Assembly: GCF_001905735.1 (NCBI RefSeq)
Contig: NZ_LISW01000002.1
Coordinates: 62,001-126,000 of the forward strand
DNA length: 64,000 nt
Source of the DNA: Streptomyces sp. CB01249
GTDB lineage: Bacteria > Actinomycetota > Actinomycetes > Streptomycetales > Streptomycetaceae
Direction: 5' to 3'
Of this stretch, positions 50,339 through 57,921 are shown piece by piece. The translations under genes were made by a program, and so were the position numbers. Positions within the stretch are counted from its first letter, which is position 1. Each line of letters opens with the position of its first letter. Below the pieces are notes generated by a model, which had not been told where the DNA came from, did no database searches, and saw only the letters and a program-made list of their open reading frames with translations.

Positions 50339-51499
50339 TCAGTTCGCGGCGGTGTCGGGGCGGACGATCCATTCGCCCTTGCGCATGACGCCCTTGAGGC
50401 GGAAGTCCTCGTCCAGAACGACCAGGTCGGCGTCCTTGCCGGGTTCCAGCGAGCCGACCTTGTCGTACACGCCGAGGAGCCGCGCCGGGTTGGCGGAGAT
50501 CGACGTGACCACGTCCTCGACGGGGATGCGGTCGATGGTCACGGCGCGGTGGAAGGCGGTGTCCAGGGTGAGGGTGGAGCCGGCGATGGAGTTGCCCTCG
50601 ACCAGTCGGGCGACGCCGTTCTCGACGTTCACGGCGAGCGGGCCGAGCTGGTAGACGCCGTCGCCGAAGCCGGCCGCGTCCATGGCGTCGGTGATGAGGG
50701 CGACGCGGTCGGCGCCCGCGTGGTGGTAGGCCAGTTCGAGCGCGGCCGGGTGCAGGTGCGTGCCGTCGTTGATCAGCTCGACGGTGATCCGCTCGTCCTC
50801 CAGGAGGGCGGCGATCGGGCCGGGCGCGCGGTGGCCGATGGCCGGCATCGCGTTGTAGAGGTGCGTGGCGACGGTGGCGCCCGCGTCGATCGCCTCGACG
50901 GTCTGCTCGTACGTGGCGTCGGTGTGGCCGATGGCCGCGATGACGCCGTGCTCGGCGAGCAGCCGTACGGACTCGATGCCGCCGGGCAGCTCGGTCGCGA
51001 GGGTGAACATCTTCGCGGTGCCGCGCGCGGCGTCCATCAGCTTGCGGACCTCGGCCGGGTCCGGGTGGCGCAGCAGGGCCTCGCTGTGGGCGCCCTTGCG
51101 GCAGGGGGAGATGAAGGGGCCCTCGAAGTGGATACCGGCCAGGTCGCCCTGTTCGACCAGTTCCGAGAGGATGCCGGCGCGCTCGGCGAGGAAGTCCATC
51201 TCGCCGGTGACCGTGGAGGCGACGAGGGTGGTGGTGCCGTGCTCGCGGTGGGTGCGGACGCCGGTCAGGACCTCGTCCACGGTGCCGGAGGTGAAGGACG
51301 CGCCGCCGCCGCCGTGGTTGTGCATGTCCACGAAGCCCGGGACGATCCAGTGGCCGGAGAGGTCCAGGACCGGGGCGTTCTCGGCCTGGGTGCCGGAGAT
51401 GCGGGTGCCTTCGACGGTCACCCGGCCGTCCTCGACGGTGCCGGTGGGCAGTACCACCCGGGCCCCTGCGAGAACGGTGCTGTCTGCGCGTCCGGCCAT
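50339..51499 (-). CDS. nagA: N-acetylglucosamine-6-phosphate deacetylase
   Basis: 386 aa amidohydrolase. N-terminal metal motif VDMHNHGGGGASF (HxH), GIHFEGPFISP (catalytic-site Glu), IAAIGHTDA and ATHLYNAMPAIGHRAPG, and LITDAMDAAG with the catalytic Asp. Removes acetate from GlcNAc-6-phosphate, and in related enzymes from GalNAc-6-phosphate. ATG 51499 shares its A with the stop of the upstream ROK kinase (TGATG overlap), so translation is coupled. The dre site upstream of the kinase places the pair under DasR, as nagKA is in S. coelicolor. Confidence 0.94.
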   Translation of the reverse strand: MAGRADSTVLAGARVVLPTGTVEDGRVTVEGTRISGTQAENAPVLDLSGHWIVPGFVDMHNHGGGGASFTSGTVDEVLTGVRTHREHGTTTLVASTVTGEMDFLAERAGILSELVEQGDLAGIHFEGPFISPCRKGAHSEALLRHPDPAEVRKLMDAARGTAKMFTLATELPGGIESVRLLAEHGVIAAIGHTDATYEQTVEAIDAGATVATHLYNAMPAIGHRAPGPIAALLEDERITVELINDGTHLHPAALELAYHHAGADRVALITDAMDAAGFGDGVYQLGPLAVNVENGVARLVEGNSIAGSTLTLDTAFHRAVTIDRIPVEDVVTSISANPARLLGVYDKVGSLEPGKDADLVVLDEDFRLKGVMRKGEWIVRPDTAAN

Positions 51500-52431
51500 C
51501 AGGCGGATACCTCCGTGGAGAGTAGATCCCAGGCGAGCAGCCCTGCGCCCAGGCATCCGGCGGTGTCCCCGAGGGCCGCCGGGACGATGTGGGGCAGCTT
51601 CTGGAACGTGACGCGTTCCTCGACGGCCGCACGGAGTGGTGTGAACAAGGTTTCCCCGGCCTCGGCGAGCCCGCCACCGATGATGAGCGTGCGCGGGTCC
51701 AGCAGGGTGAGCGCGGTGACGAGTCCGGCGGCGAGCGCGTCGACGGCGTTCTGCCAGACCTCGACGGCCTTCGGGTCGCCGGATTCGACGGCCTTGGCGC
51801 AGTCGGCGGCGTCCGCCTTCGGGTCGCCGGACGCGGCCGCCCAGGCGCGGCTGACGGCGGAGGCGGAGGCCAGGGTCTCCAGGCAGCCGCGCTGGCCGCA
51901 GCCGCAGTCCGGGCCGTCCGGCCGGATCACGATGTGGCCGATCTCGCCCGCATAGCCGTGGGCGCCCTCCTCGATCGCACCGGCGATGCCGATGGCTCCG
52001 GCGATCCCGGTGCCGAGGGGGATGAAGAGGAAGCGGTCGGCGCCCTGACCCGCGCCGATCCGGCCCTCGGCGAGCCCGCCGGTGCGGACGTCGTGGCCGA
52101 GCGCCACGGGCACGCCGCCGAGCCGTTCGCCGAGCAGCTGCCGCATGGGTACGTCACGCCAGCCCAGGTTCGCCGCGTAGACGGCGACCCCCTTCTCCGC
52201 GTCCACGATGCCGGGTACGGCGACACCGGCCGCGAGGGCGCTCTCGCCGAAGTGCTCCTCGCCGTACGCGCGCAGGTCGGCGGCGAAGGTGAGGATCGAC
52301 TCCACGACGGCGTCGGCGCCGCGCTCTCTGCCGGTCGCGCGCCGTGCCTCGTGGAGCAGGGCGCCGTCGGCCCCGACCAGTGCGGCCTTCATTCCGGTGC
52401 CGCCCACATCGAGGGCGATGACGTGTTTCAC
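51499..52431 (-). CDS. nagK: ROK-family sugar kinase (N-acetylglucosamine kinase type)
   Basis: 310 aa. ROK kinase with ATP-binding ALDVGGTGMKAALV, the catalytic Asp region GHDVRTGGLAEG, LFIPLGTGIAGAI and the zinc motif CGCGQRGCLET. There is no N-terminal HTH, so it is a kinase and not a ROK repressor. It phosphorylates GlcNAc, or GalNAc, imported by an ABC system. It is translationally coupled to nagA. A DasR-type dre site overlaps the promoter 29-44 bp upstream of ATG 52431. Confidence 0.88.
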   Translation of the reverse strand: MKHVIALDVGGTGMKAALVGADGALLHEARRATGRERGADAVVESILTFAADLRAYGEEHFGESALAAGVAVPGIVDAEKGVAVYAANLGWRDVPMRQLLGERLGGVPVALGHDVRTGGLAEGRIGAGQGADRFLFIPLGTGIAGAIGIAGAIEEGAHGYAGEIGHIVIRPDGPDCGCGQRGCLETLASASAVSRAWAAASGDPKADAADCAKAVESGDPKAVEVWQNAVDALAAGLVTALTLLDPRTLIIGGGLAEAGETLFTPLRAAVEERVTFQKLPHIVPAALGDTAGCLGAGLLAWDLLSTEVSA

Positions 52432-52459
52432 GTGGAACAGTTTCGCCCGAGGGACCCCA

Positions 52460-52475
52460 AAAGGTCTAGTCCACT
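52460..52475. promoter_or_regulatory. DasR-type dre site upstream of nagK-nagA
   Basis: AAAGGTCTAGTCCACT matches the dre consensus (A/N)CTGGTCTAGACCACT at about 13 of 16 positions. Confidence 0.7.
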
Positions 52476-52607
52476 AGTGCTGTTTGTTGCGCATCCATAC
52501 AAAATCCCGGTACCGGTTACGGGGAAGGGCCCGGTTTGTCGAGAAGGCCGCCCGGGAAGGGCTCCGCGCCTGCCCGATCCCGGGTCCGTTCCCCGTCCGC
52601 GCGGGCC

Positions 52608-53516
52608 CTACTCCGGCAGGATCACGCTGCGCGAGAGGTTGCGCGGGTGGTCGGGGTCGTACCCCTTCGACTCGGCCAGGACCACCGCGAGCCGCTGTGC
52701 GCGGATCAGGTCGGCCATCGGGTCCGCCGTCCCGTGCGCGACGAGCGTCCCGCCGACCGCCGCGACCTCGCCGGCCAGTCCTTCGGGCAGGGCGCCGAAG
52801 ACCCAGGCCACCCGGTTCGGACCGGTGATCGCGATCGGGCCGTGGCGGTACTCCATCGCCGGGTAGGACTCGGTCCAGGCGCCCGCCGCCTCGCGCATCT
52901 TCAGCCCGGCCTCCTGGGCGAGGCCGTAGGTCCAGCCGCGCCCCAGGAACGTCCACTGCTCGGCCGCGACCACCGCCTCGGCCAGCGGCTCGGTCACCGC
53001 CAGCTCCGCGTCGACCGCCGCCTCGGCGACCGTCTTCACGCCCGCGGGAAGCGGACCGGCCGCCTCCAGACCCGCCCGCAGGAAGGCGAGCGCGGTCGTC
53101 GCGAACCGGGTCTGGACCACGGACTCCTCGTCCGCCCAGTCCAGCACCGCGACCGCGTCGGCGGCCTCCATGACCGGGGTCCTCGGGTCGCCGGTCAGCG
53201 CGACGGTCGCGGTCTTCCCGCGCAGCTCGCGCAGGAGCGCCAGCACCTCGCTCGTCGTACCGGAGCGGGTGATCGCGACCACCCGGTCGTACGGCCGTCC
53301 CACCGGGAACTCCGAGGAGGCGTACGCGTCCGTCTCGCCCTGTCCCGCGGCCTCCCGCAGGGCCGCGTACGCGATGGCCATGAACCACGAGGTGCCGCAT
53401 CCGGTGACGGCGACGCGCTCGCCCGGCTTCGGCAGCCCCTCGAACTCCGCGCCCGCCTGTGCGGCACGCCGCCAGCAGCTGGGCTGGGTGGCAATCTCAG
53501 ATGCGGTACGCGACAT
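52608..53516 (-). CDS. SIS-domain sugar isomerase/deaminase (AgaS-like)
   Basis: 302 aa with two SIS domains. Sugar-phosphate-binding motifs are VTGCGTSWFMAIAYA (about 37-51), ITRSGTTSEVLALL (SxSG(T/E)T type) and YPAMEYRHGPIAI, typical of AgaS, FrlB and the GlmS isomerase half. No glutaminase domain is present. It probably converts galactosamine-6-phosphate to tagatose-6-phosphate, or glucosamine-6-phosphate to fructose-6-phosphate, with release of ammonia. It is on the minus strand with the other amino-sugar genes, 176 bp upstream of nagK. A dre-like site lies 77-92 bp upstream. Confidence 0.83.
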   Translation of the reverse strand: MSRTASEIATQPSCWRRAAQAGAEFEGLPKPGERVAVTGCGTSWFMAIAYAALREAAGQGETDAYASSEFPVGRPYDRVVAITRSGTTSEVLALLRELRGKTATVALTGDPRTPVMEAADAVAVLDWADEESVVQTRFATTALAFLRAGLEAAGPLPAGVKTVAEAAVDAELAVTEPLAEAVVAAEQWTFLGRGWTYGLAQEAGLKMREAAGAWTESYPAMEYRHGPIAITGPNRVAWVFGALPEGLAGEVAAVGGTLVAHGTADPMADLIRAQRLAVVLAESKGYDPDHPRNLSRSVILPE

Positions 53517-53592
53517 GCGGAGCGGCTCCTTGCGGCTGGGCGGGCTCGGGGCGACGGAACGGGCCCGTAAGGGAACTGACGCGCCGTCGGCT

Positions 53593-53608
53593 AAAGGTCT
53601 GGACCAAT
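53593..53608. promoter_or_regulatory. dre-like site upstream of the SIS gene
   Basis: AAAGGTCTGGACCAAT retains the GGTCTNGACC core of the DasR operator. Confidence 0.65.
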
Positions 53609-53686
53609 AAGGCCCGTACGTCGAGACCTACTTAGCAGTCGCCGCGGGCCCCGTGCAATGCTGCTGCGTTGTGGAAGCGATACCTC

Positions 53687-53702
53687 CGTGGTGTAGACCT
53701 CT
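53687..53702. promoter_or_regulatory. dre-like site upstream of the solute-binding lipoprotein gene
   Basis: CGTGGTGTAGACCTCT matches the dre consensus at about 12 of 16 positions, 94-109 bp before the start. Confidence 0.6.
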
Positions 53703-53795
53703 ACGCCGGTGGCGGGGAAAATCGCAGCTCACCCGGAGTGCCCCGCGCGGACGTGGGAGCCGCGGGCGGTGTAATCGACGAGGACGGACTGAGCT

Positions 53796-55061
53796 GTGCG
53801 ACGGCGTTACTTGGGACTGACGGCGGCTGTCGCCGTGATGGGGATGACGGCGACGCTGTCGGGCTGCGGCACGAGCGGCGGCTCCGGCGACGTGACGCTG
53901 AAGCTGGTCGCGGCCGACTACGGCACCAGCGAGGCGAACAAGTCCGACAAGTACTGGGACGGCGTCGCCCGCGCCTTCGAGTCGTCCCACCCCGGGATCA
54001 AGGTCGACGTGACCGTCCTGCCCTGGACCGACATCGACCGCGACGTCGCCAAGATGGTCAAGGACGGCGAGGCTCCCGACATCGCGCAGATCGGCGCCTA
54101 CGCGGACTACGCGAAGGCCGGGAAGCTCTACTCCGCCGACGAGATGCTGAGCATCCCCACGCAGGCGAACTTCCTGCCGAAGCTGATCGACGCGGGGCAG
54201 GTCAACCGCATCCAGTACGGGCTGCCGTTCGTCGCCTCCACCCGGCTGCTCTTCTACAACAAGAAGCTCTTCTCGCAGGCCGGGCTCAACGCCCCCAGGA
54301 CCTGGAGCGACATAGCCTCCGACGCCGCCGCGCTCAAGCAGCGCGGGGTGTCCTACCCCTTCGCGCTGCCGCTCGGGCCGGAGGAGTCCCAGGCCGAGAC
54401 CCTGATGTGGATGCTCAGCGGGGGCGGCGCCTACACCGATGAGGTCGGCTCGTACGACATCGCCTCCGAGCAGAACGTCAAGACGTTCGACTGGCTGAAG
54501 TCGCACCTCGTGGACAAGGGCCTCGTCGGCCCGGTCGCCCCCGGCAAGCTGAACCGCGCCAAGGCGTTCGAGGAGTTCTCGAAGGGGAAGGTCGGCATGC
54601 TCAACGGCCACCCCACGCTGATGGAGGAGGCGCAGAAGCAGGGTGTGCAGGTCGGCATGGTCCCGCTGCCCGGCGAGCACGGGCCCACCGAGGGGTCCAT
54701 GGGCGTCGCCGACTGGATCATGGGCTTCAAGCAGAACGATCACCGGGTCGAGATCGGCAAGTTCTTCGACTACCTGTTCACCGACAAGAACGTGATCCAG
54801 TTCGCCGACATGTACGACCTGCTGCCGCCCACGAACAGCGCGTCGGCGGCGATGGAGGACGACGCCAAGTACAAGCCGCTGCACCAGTTCCTGGCGGCGC
54901 TGCCGGAGTCGGAGTTCTACCCGTTCGGCAAGACGTCCTGGGCGGCGGCGAGCGAGTCGATCAAGGAGAACATCGGCAAGGCGGTCGAGCCCGGGTCCAG
55001 CCCGCAGGGTGTGCTGGAGCGGATATCGCGGGATGCGACGACGGCGGAAGCGGCGGAGTAG
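53796..55061 (+). CDS. ABC sugar-binding lipoprotein, without adjacent permeases
   Basis: 421 aa family-1 extracellular solute-binding protein. Lipobox LSGC (Cys about residue 24), then VTLKLVAADYGTSEANKSDKYW, FESSHPGIKVDVTVLPWTDI, GLPFVASTRLLFYNKKLF and GKVGMLNGHP, a typical sugar-ABC ligand-binding architecture. No permease genes lie nearby, so the transporter partners are elsewhere and MsiK may supply the ATPase. GTG 53796 follows GAGGAC at 10 nt. The dre-like site and divergent amino-sugar genes suggest an amino sugar or chito-oligosaccharide ligand. Confidence 0.86.
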   Translation: MRRRYLGLTAAVAVMGMTATLSGCGTSGGSGDVTLKLVAADYGTSEANKSDKYWDGVARAFESSHPGIKVDVTVLPWTDIDRDVAKMVKDGEAPDIAQIGAYADYAKAGKLYSADEMLSIPTQANFLPKLIDAGQVNRIQYGLPFVASTRLLFYNKKLFSQAGLNAPRTWSDIASDAAALKQRGVSYPFALPLGPEESQAETLMWMLSGGGAYTDEVGSYDIASEQNVKTFDWLKSHLVDKGLVGPVAPGKLNRAKAFEEFSKGKVGMLNGHPTLMEEAQKQGVQVGMVPLPGEHGPTEGSMGVADWIMGFKQNDHRVEIGKFFDYLFTDKNVIQFADMYDLLPPTNSASAAMEDDAKYKPLHQFLAALPESEFYPFGKTSWAAASESIKENIGKAVEPGSSPQGVLERISRDATTAEAAE

Positions 55062-55092
55062 CCTCCGCGTTCCGCGGGGGTGGGGCGCGCCA

Positions 55093-55098
55093 TATATT
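55093..55098 (+). promoter_or_regulatory. Leaderless -10 box (TATATT) of the DUF3263 gene
   Basis: TATATT, 7 nt, ATG 55106; unusually AT-rich for this chromosome. Confidence 0.6.
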
Positions 55099-55105
55099 GG
55101 CTGAT

Positions 55106-55366
55106 ATGACCGCCCACCCCCCGAACGGCCCTGCCGAGTCCGCGCCGCTGTCCGACCGCGATCGCGCGGTGCTCGCTGTGGAGCGGCAGTCGTGGGCGGG
55201 GGCGGGGGCGAAGGAGCGGGCGATCCGGGAGCGGTTGGGGTTGTCGCCGACGCGGTATTACCAGTTGCTGAATGCGTTGCTGGATGACCGGCGGGCGCTG
55301 GAGGAGGATCCGGTGACGGTGAATCGCCTTCGGCGCGTCCGTGATGCTCGGCGGGGGCGGCGGTAG
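55106..55366 (+). CDS. DUF3263 family protein
   Basis: 86 aa. ALSDRDRAVLAVERQSWAGAGAKERAIRERLGLSPTRYYQLLNALLDD is the DUF3263 signature. The segment IRERLGLSPTRYYQLLNALL has the geometry of a helix-turn-helix, so DNA binding is likely. The C-terminus is basic. These small proteins are conserved in actinobacteria without an established role. ATG 55106 is leaderless. It is followed by 275 bp of repeat-rich sequence before otsB. Confidence 0.82.
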   Translation: MTAHPPNGPAESAPLSDRDRAVLAVERQSWAGAGAKERAIRERLGLSPTRYYQLLNALLDDRRALEEDPVTVNRLRRVRDARRGRR

Positions 55367-55380
55367 GGGGCGCGTGCGCC

Positions 55381-55620
55381 TGCGCTGCGCCTGCGGCGGG
55401 CCTGTACCCCACCCCGCCCCTTCCCGAAACCGGGGCGCTGCCCCGGACCCCGCGCCTCAAACGCCGGCGGGGCTGGATAGTGCGACGGCCACTTCAAGCC
55501 CCTGCGGCGATTGAGCAGCGGGGTGCGGGGCGGAGCCCCGGGAGGGCGGTGGCTATTTCAAGCCCCTGCGGCGATTGAGCAGCGGGGGTACGGGGGGCAG
55601 CGCCCCCGCGGCGGGGGTGT
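55381..55620. repeat. REP-like intergenic repeats
   Basis: Two 31-bp direct copies (55493-55523 and 55557-55587), identical through TTCAAGCCCCTGCGGCGATT and GAGCAGCGGGG, lie 64 bp apart. They are interleaved with mini-hairpins GGGGCGGAGCCCC (55527) and GGGGGG-CAG-CGCCCCC (55592) and with CGCCTCAAACGCCGGCGGGG (55451). This matches the dispersed repeats common downstream of Streptomyces genes. Confidence 0.8.
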
Positions 55621-55627
55621 GCGGGGA

Positions 55628-55633
55628 TACGCT
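55628..55633 (+). promoter_or_regulatory. Leaderless -10 box (TACGCT) of otsB
   Basis: TACGCT, 7 nt, ATG 55641. Confidence 0.55.
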
Positions 55634-55640
55634 CAAGCGC

Positions 55641-56462
55641 ATGGGCACCCCACAGACCACCGCAGGCCGTGACGGCCTGGAAGCCATCCTCGCCCGGCCG
55701 GCCCAGGCCCTCGTCGCGCTCGACTTCGACGGGACGCTGGCGGACATCGTGCCGGACCCCGAGCAGGCGCGGGCGCACCCCGGAGCCGTGGCGGCGCTCG
55801 CCGCCCTCGCGCCGAAGGTCGCGTCCGTGGCCGTGATCACCGGGCGCCCCGCCGAGGTCGCCGTGCGCTTTGCCGGGGTCGCCGGAGTGGAAGGGCTCGA
55901 CCACCTCGTCGTGCTCGGGCACTACGGCGCCGAGCGCTGGGACGCCGTGACCGGGACCGTGCACGCCCCCGAACCGCACCCGGGCGTCGCGGCCGTGCGC
56001 GCCGAGCTCCCCGGCGTATTGGGGGAGGCCGCGACCTGGACCGAGGACAAGGGCCACGCCCTCGCGGTGCACACCCGCCGCGCCGCCGACCCGCAGGCCG
56101 CGTTCGACGCGCTGCGCGGGCCCCTCGGCGAGCTGGCCGCGCGCCACGGGCTGATCGTGGAACCGGGGCGCCTGGTCCTGGAGTTGCGCCCGCCGGGCAT
56201 GGACAAGGGCGTCGCGCTCACCGAGTACGTACGCGAGATCGGCGCCACGTCCGTGCTGTACGCGGGCGACGACCTGGGCGACCTCGCCGCGTTCGCGGCC
56301 GTGGAGAAGCTCCGGACACGGGACGAGGACGCCGTCCCCGGGCTGCTCATCTGCAGCGGCAGCGCCGAGGTGCCGGAGCTCGCCGACCGCGCCGACCTGT
56401 CCCTGCCCGGGCCCGGCGCGGTCGTGGCGTACCTGCGCGAACTCGCCGACCGCCTCGCCTAG
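55641..56462 (+). CDS. otsB: Trehalose-6-phosphate phosphatase
   Basis: 273 aa HAD-superfamily phosphatase. Motif I DFDGTL at residues 28-33 carries the nucleophile Asp28 and acid/base Asp30. Motif II is in VITGRPAEVA, motif III Lys in RPPGMDKGVALTEYV and motif IV in YAGDDLGDLAAF. It hydrolyses trehalose-6-phosphate to trehalose in the cytosol for osmoprotection, desiccation tolerance and spore dormancy. Start ATG 55641 is leaderless. It faces otsA tail to tail with only 3 bp between stops, so the pathway genes are adjacent but not co-transcribed. Confidence 0.93.
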   Translation: MGTPQTTAGRDGLEAILARPAQALVALDFDGTLADIVPDPEQARAHPGAVAALAALAPKVASVAVITGRPAEVAVRFAGVAGVEGLDHLVVLGHYGAERWDAVTGTVHAPEPHPGVAAVRAELPGVLGEAATWTEDKGHALAVHTRRAADPQAAFDALRGPLGELAARHGLIVEPGRLVLELRPPGMDKGVALTEYVREIGATSVLYAGDDLGDLAAFAAVEKLRTRDEDAVPGLLICSGSAEVPELADRADLSLPGPGAVVAYLRELADRLA

Positions 56463-56465
56463 TCG

Positions 56466-57857
56466 CTAATCGCGCCGCAGCGCGTCCAGCTGGTCCAGGA
56501 ACCACTGCTGCGGCGGCAGCGCGGTGGCCGCCTCGGCCAGCCGTTCCGTGCGGGCGGCCCGCGCGTCGTCCGGGAGCGTCAGCGCCTCGTGCAGCGCGTC
56601 GGCTGTGGCCGAGACGTCGTACGGGTTGACCGTGAAGGCGTGCTCGCCCAGCTCCTCGTACGCGCCGGCCTCCCGCGACAGGACCAGCGCGCAGCCCTCG
56701 TCGGAGACGACCGGGACCTCCTTGGCGACCAGGTTCATGCCGTCCCGGATCGGGTTGACGAGGGCGACGTCGGCCAGCCGGTACGCGGCGAGCGAGCGGG
56801 CGAAGTCGTCCTTCACGTGCAGGACGACCGGGGTCCAGCCGTCCGTGCCGTACGTCTTGTTGATCGCGTCGGCGACCCGCTGGACCTCCGCGGTGTACTC
56901 CCGGTAGACCGCGAGGTCCTGCCGCGAGGGGTAGGCGAAGGCGACGTGCACGACGCGTTCGCGCCATTCGGGGCGCTCGTCCAGCAGCGTGCGGTAGGCG
57001 TGCAGGCCCCGGACGATGTTCTTGGACAGTTCCGTCCGGTCGACCCGGACGATGGTCTTCCGGTCGGGCCCGATCTGCTCGCGCAGGGCCGCCATCCGCT
57101 CGTCCACGTCCGCCTCGTGCGCCCGGCTCCGCAGGAATCCGGCGTCGGCGCCCAGGCCGTGGACGCCGATGCGGGTGCGGCCGGTGCCGCCCAGGATCTC
57201 CGTGCAGCAGCCGATGAAGGCGTCCGCCCAGCGGCGGGTCAGGAAGGCGGCGCGGTCGGCGCCGAGGATGCCGCGCAGCAGCTGTTCGGCGATGTCGTCG
57301 GGGAGCAGCCGGAAGTAGTCGACGGGTGCCCACGGGGTGTGCGAGAAGTGGCCGATCCGCAGGTCGGGGCGGAGCTCGCGGAGCATGCCGGGGACCAGCG
57401 AGAGGTGGTAGTCCTGCACCAGGACCGCCGCGCCCTCTCCCGCCTCCTCGGCCAGCGCCTCGGCGAAGGCGCGGTTGTAGGTCTCGAAGGAGGCCCACTG
57501 CCTGCGGAACTCCGCGTCGAAGACGGGCTCGACGGGCGTCTGGTACAGCATGTGGTGGACGAACCACAGCACGGAGTTGGCGATGCCGTTGTACGCGTCG
57601 GCGTGCACCCCGGCGTCGATGTCGAGCATCCGGACACCCGGCTCGCCGACCCCCCGGCGCACCGCCTCGCGGTCGCCGTCGCCGAGGGCGGCGCAGACCC
57701 ACATCTTGTCGTCCACGGCGCTGAGGCCGGAGACGAGTCCGCCCCCGCCCCGTTTCGCTTCGAGGGTGCCGTCGTCGCCCACGGCGTACGAGACGGGGCC
57801 GCGGTTGGACGCGACGAGGACCTGGGCAGCGGGCTGGGGGGCGTGCTCGGAGACCAT
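56466..57857 (-). CDS. otsA: Trehalose-6-phosphate synthase
   Basis: 463 aa GT20 enzyme that joins UDP- or GDP-glucose and glucose-6-phosphate. Motifs: KRGGGGLVSGLSAVDD (N-terminal phosphate loop), WFVHHMLYQTP, VQDYHLSLVPGMLRELRP, FSHTPWAPVDYF, RVDRTELSKNIVRGL and RDGMNLVAKEVP near the C-terminal nucleotide site. ATG 57857 is leaderless. It is convergent with otsB and separated by 64 bp from gpgS, which makes another compatible solute. Confidence 0.94.
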   Translation of the reverse strand: MVSEHAPQPAAQVLVASNRGPVSYAVGDDGTLEAKRGGGGLVSGLSAVDDKMWVCAALGDGDREAVRRGVGEPGVRMLDIDAGVHADAYNGIANSVLWFVHHMLYQTPVEPVFDAEFRRQWASFETYNRAFAEALAEEAGEGAAVLVQDYHLSLVPGMLRELRPDLRIGHFSHTPWAPVDYFRLLPDDIAEQLLRGILGADRAAFLTRRWADAFIGCCTEILGGTGRTRIGVHGLGADAGFLRSRAHEADVDERMAALREQIGPDRKTIVRVDRTELSKNIVRGLHAYRTLLDERPEWRERVVHVAFAYPSRQDLAVYREYTAEVQRVADAINKTYGTDGWTPVVLHVKDDFARSLAAYRLADVALVNPIRDGMNLVAKEVPVVSDEGCALVLSREAGAYEELGEHAFTVNPYDVSATADALHEALTLPDDARAARTERLAEAATALPPQQWFLDQLDALRRD

Positions 57858-57863
57858 GGCCGG

Positions 57864-57869
57864 AATCTA
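57864..57869 (-). promoter_or_regulatory. Leaderless -10 box (TAGATT) of otsA
   Basis: TAGATT, 6 nt from ATG 57857. Confidence 0.55.
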
Positions 57870-57921
57870 GCCCGAACCCGATCCGCCCAAACGTACGAAG
57901 CCGGACGGCGTGGGGTCGTGA

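Noticed and set aside
51499..52431. ROK protein as a transcriptional repressor
   Set aside because: It lacks an N-terminal helix-turn-helix; it begins directly with the ATP-binding Gly-rich motif, so a kinase.
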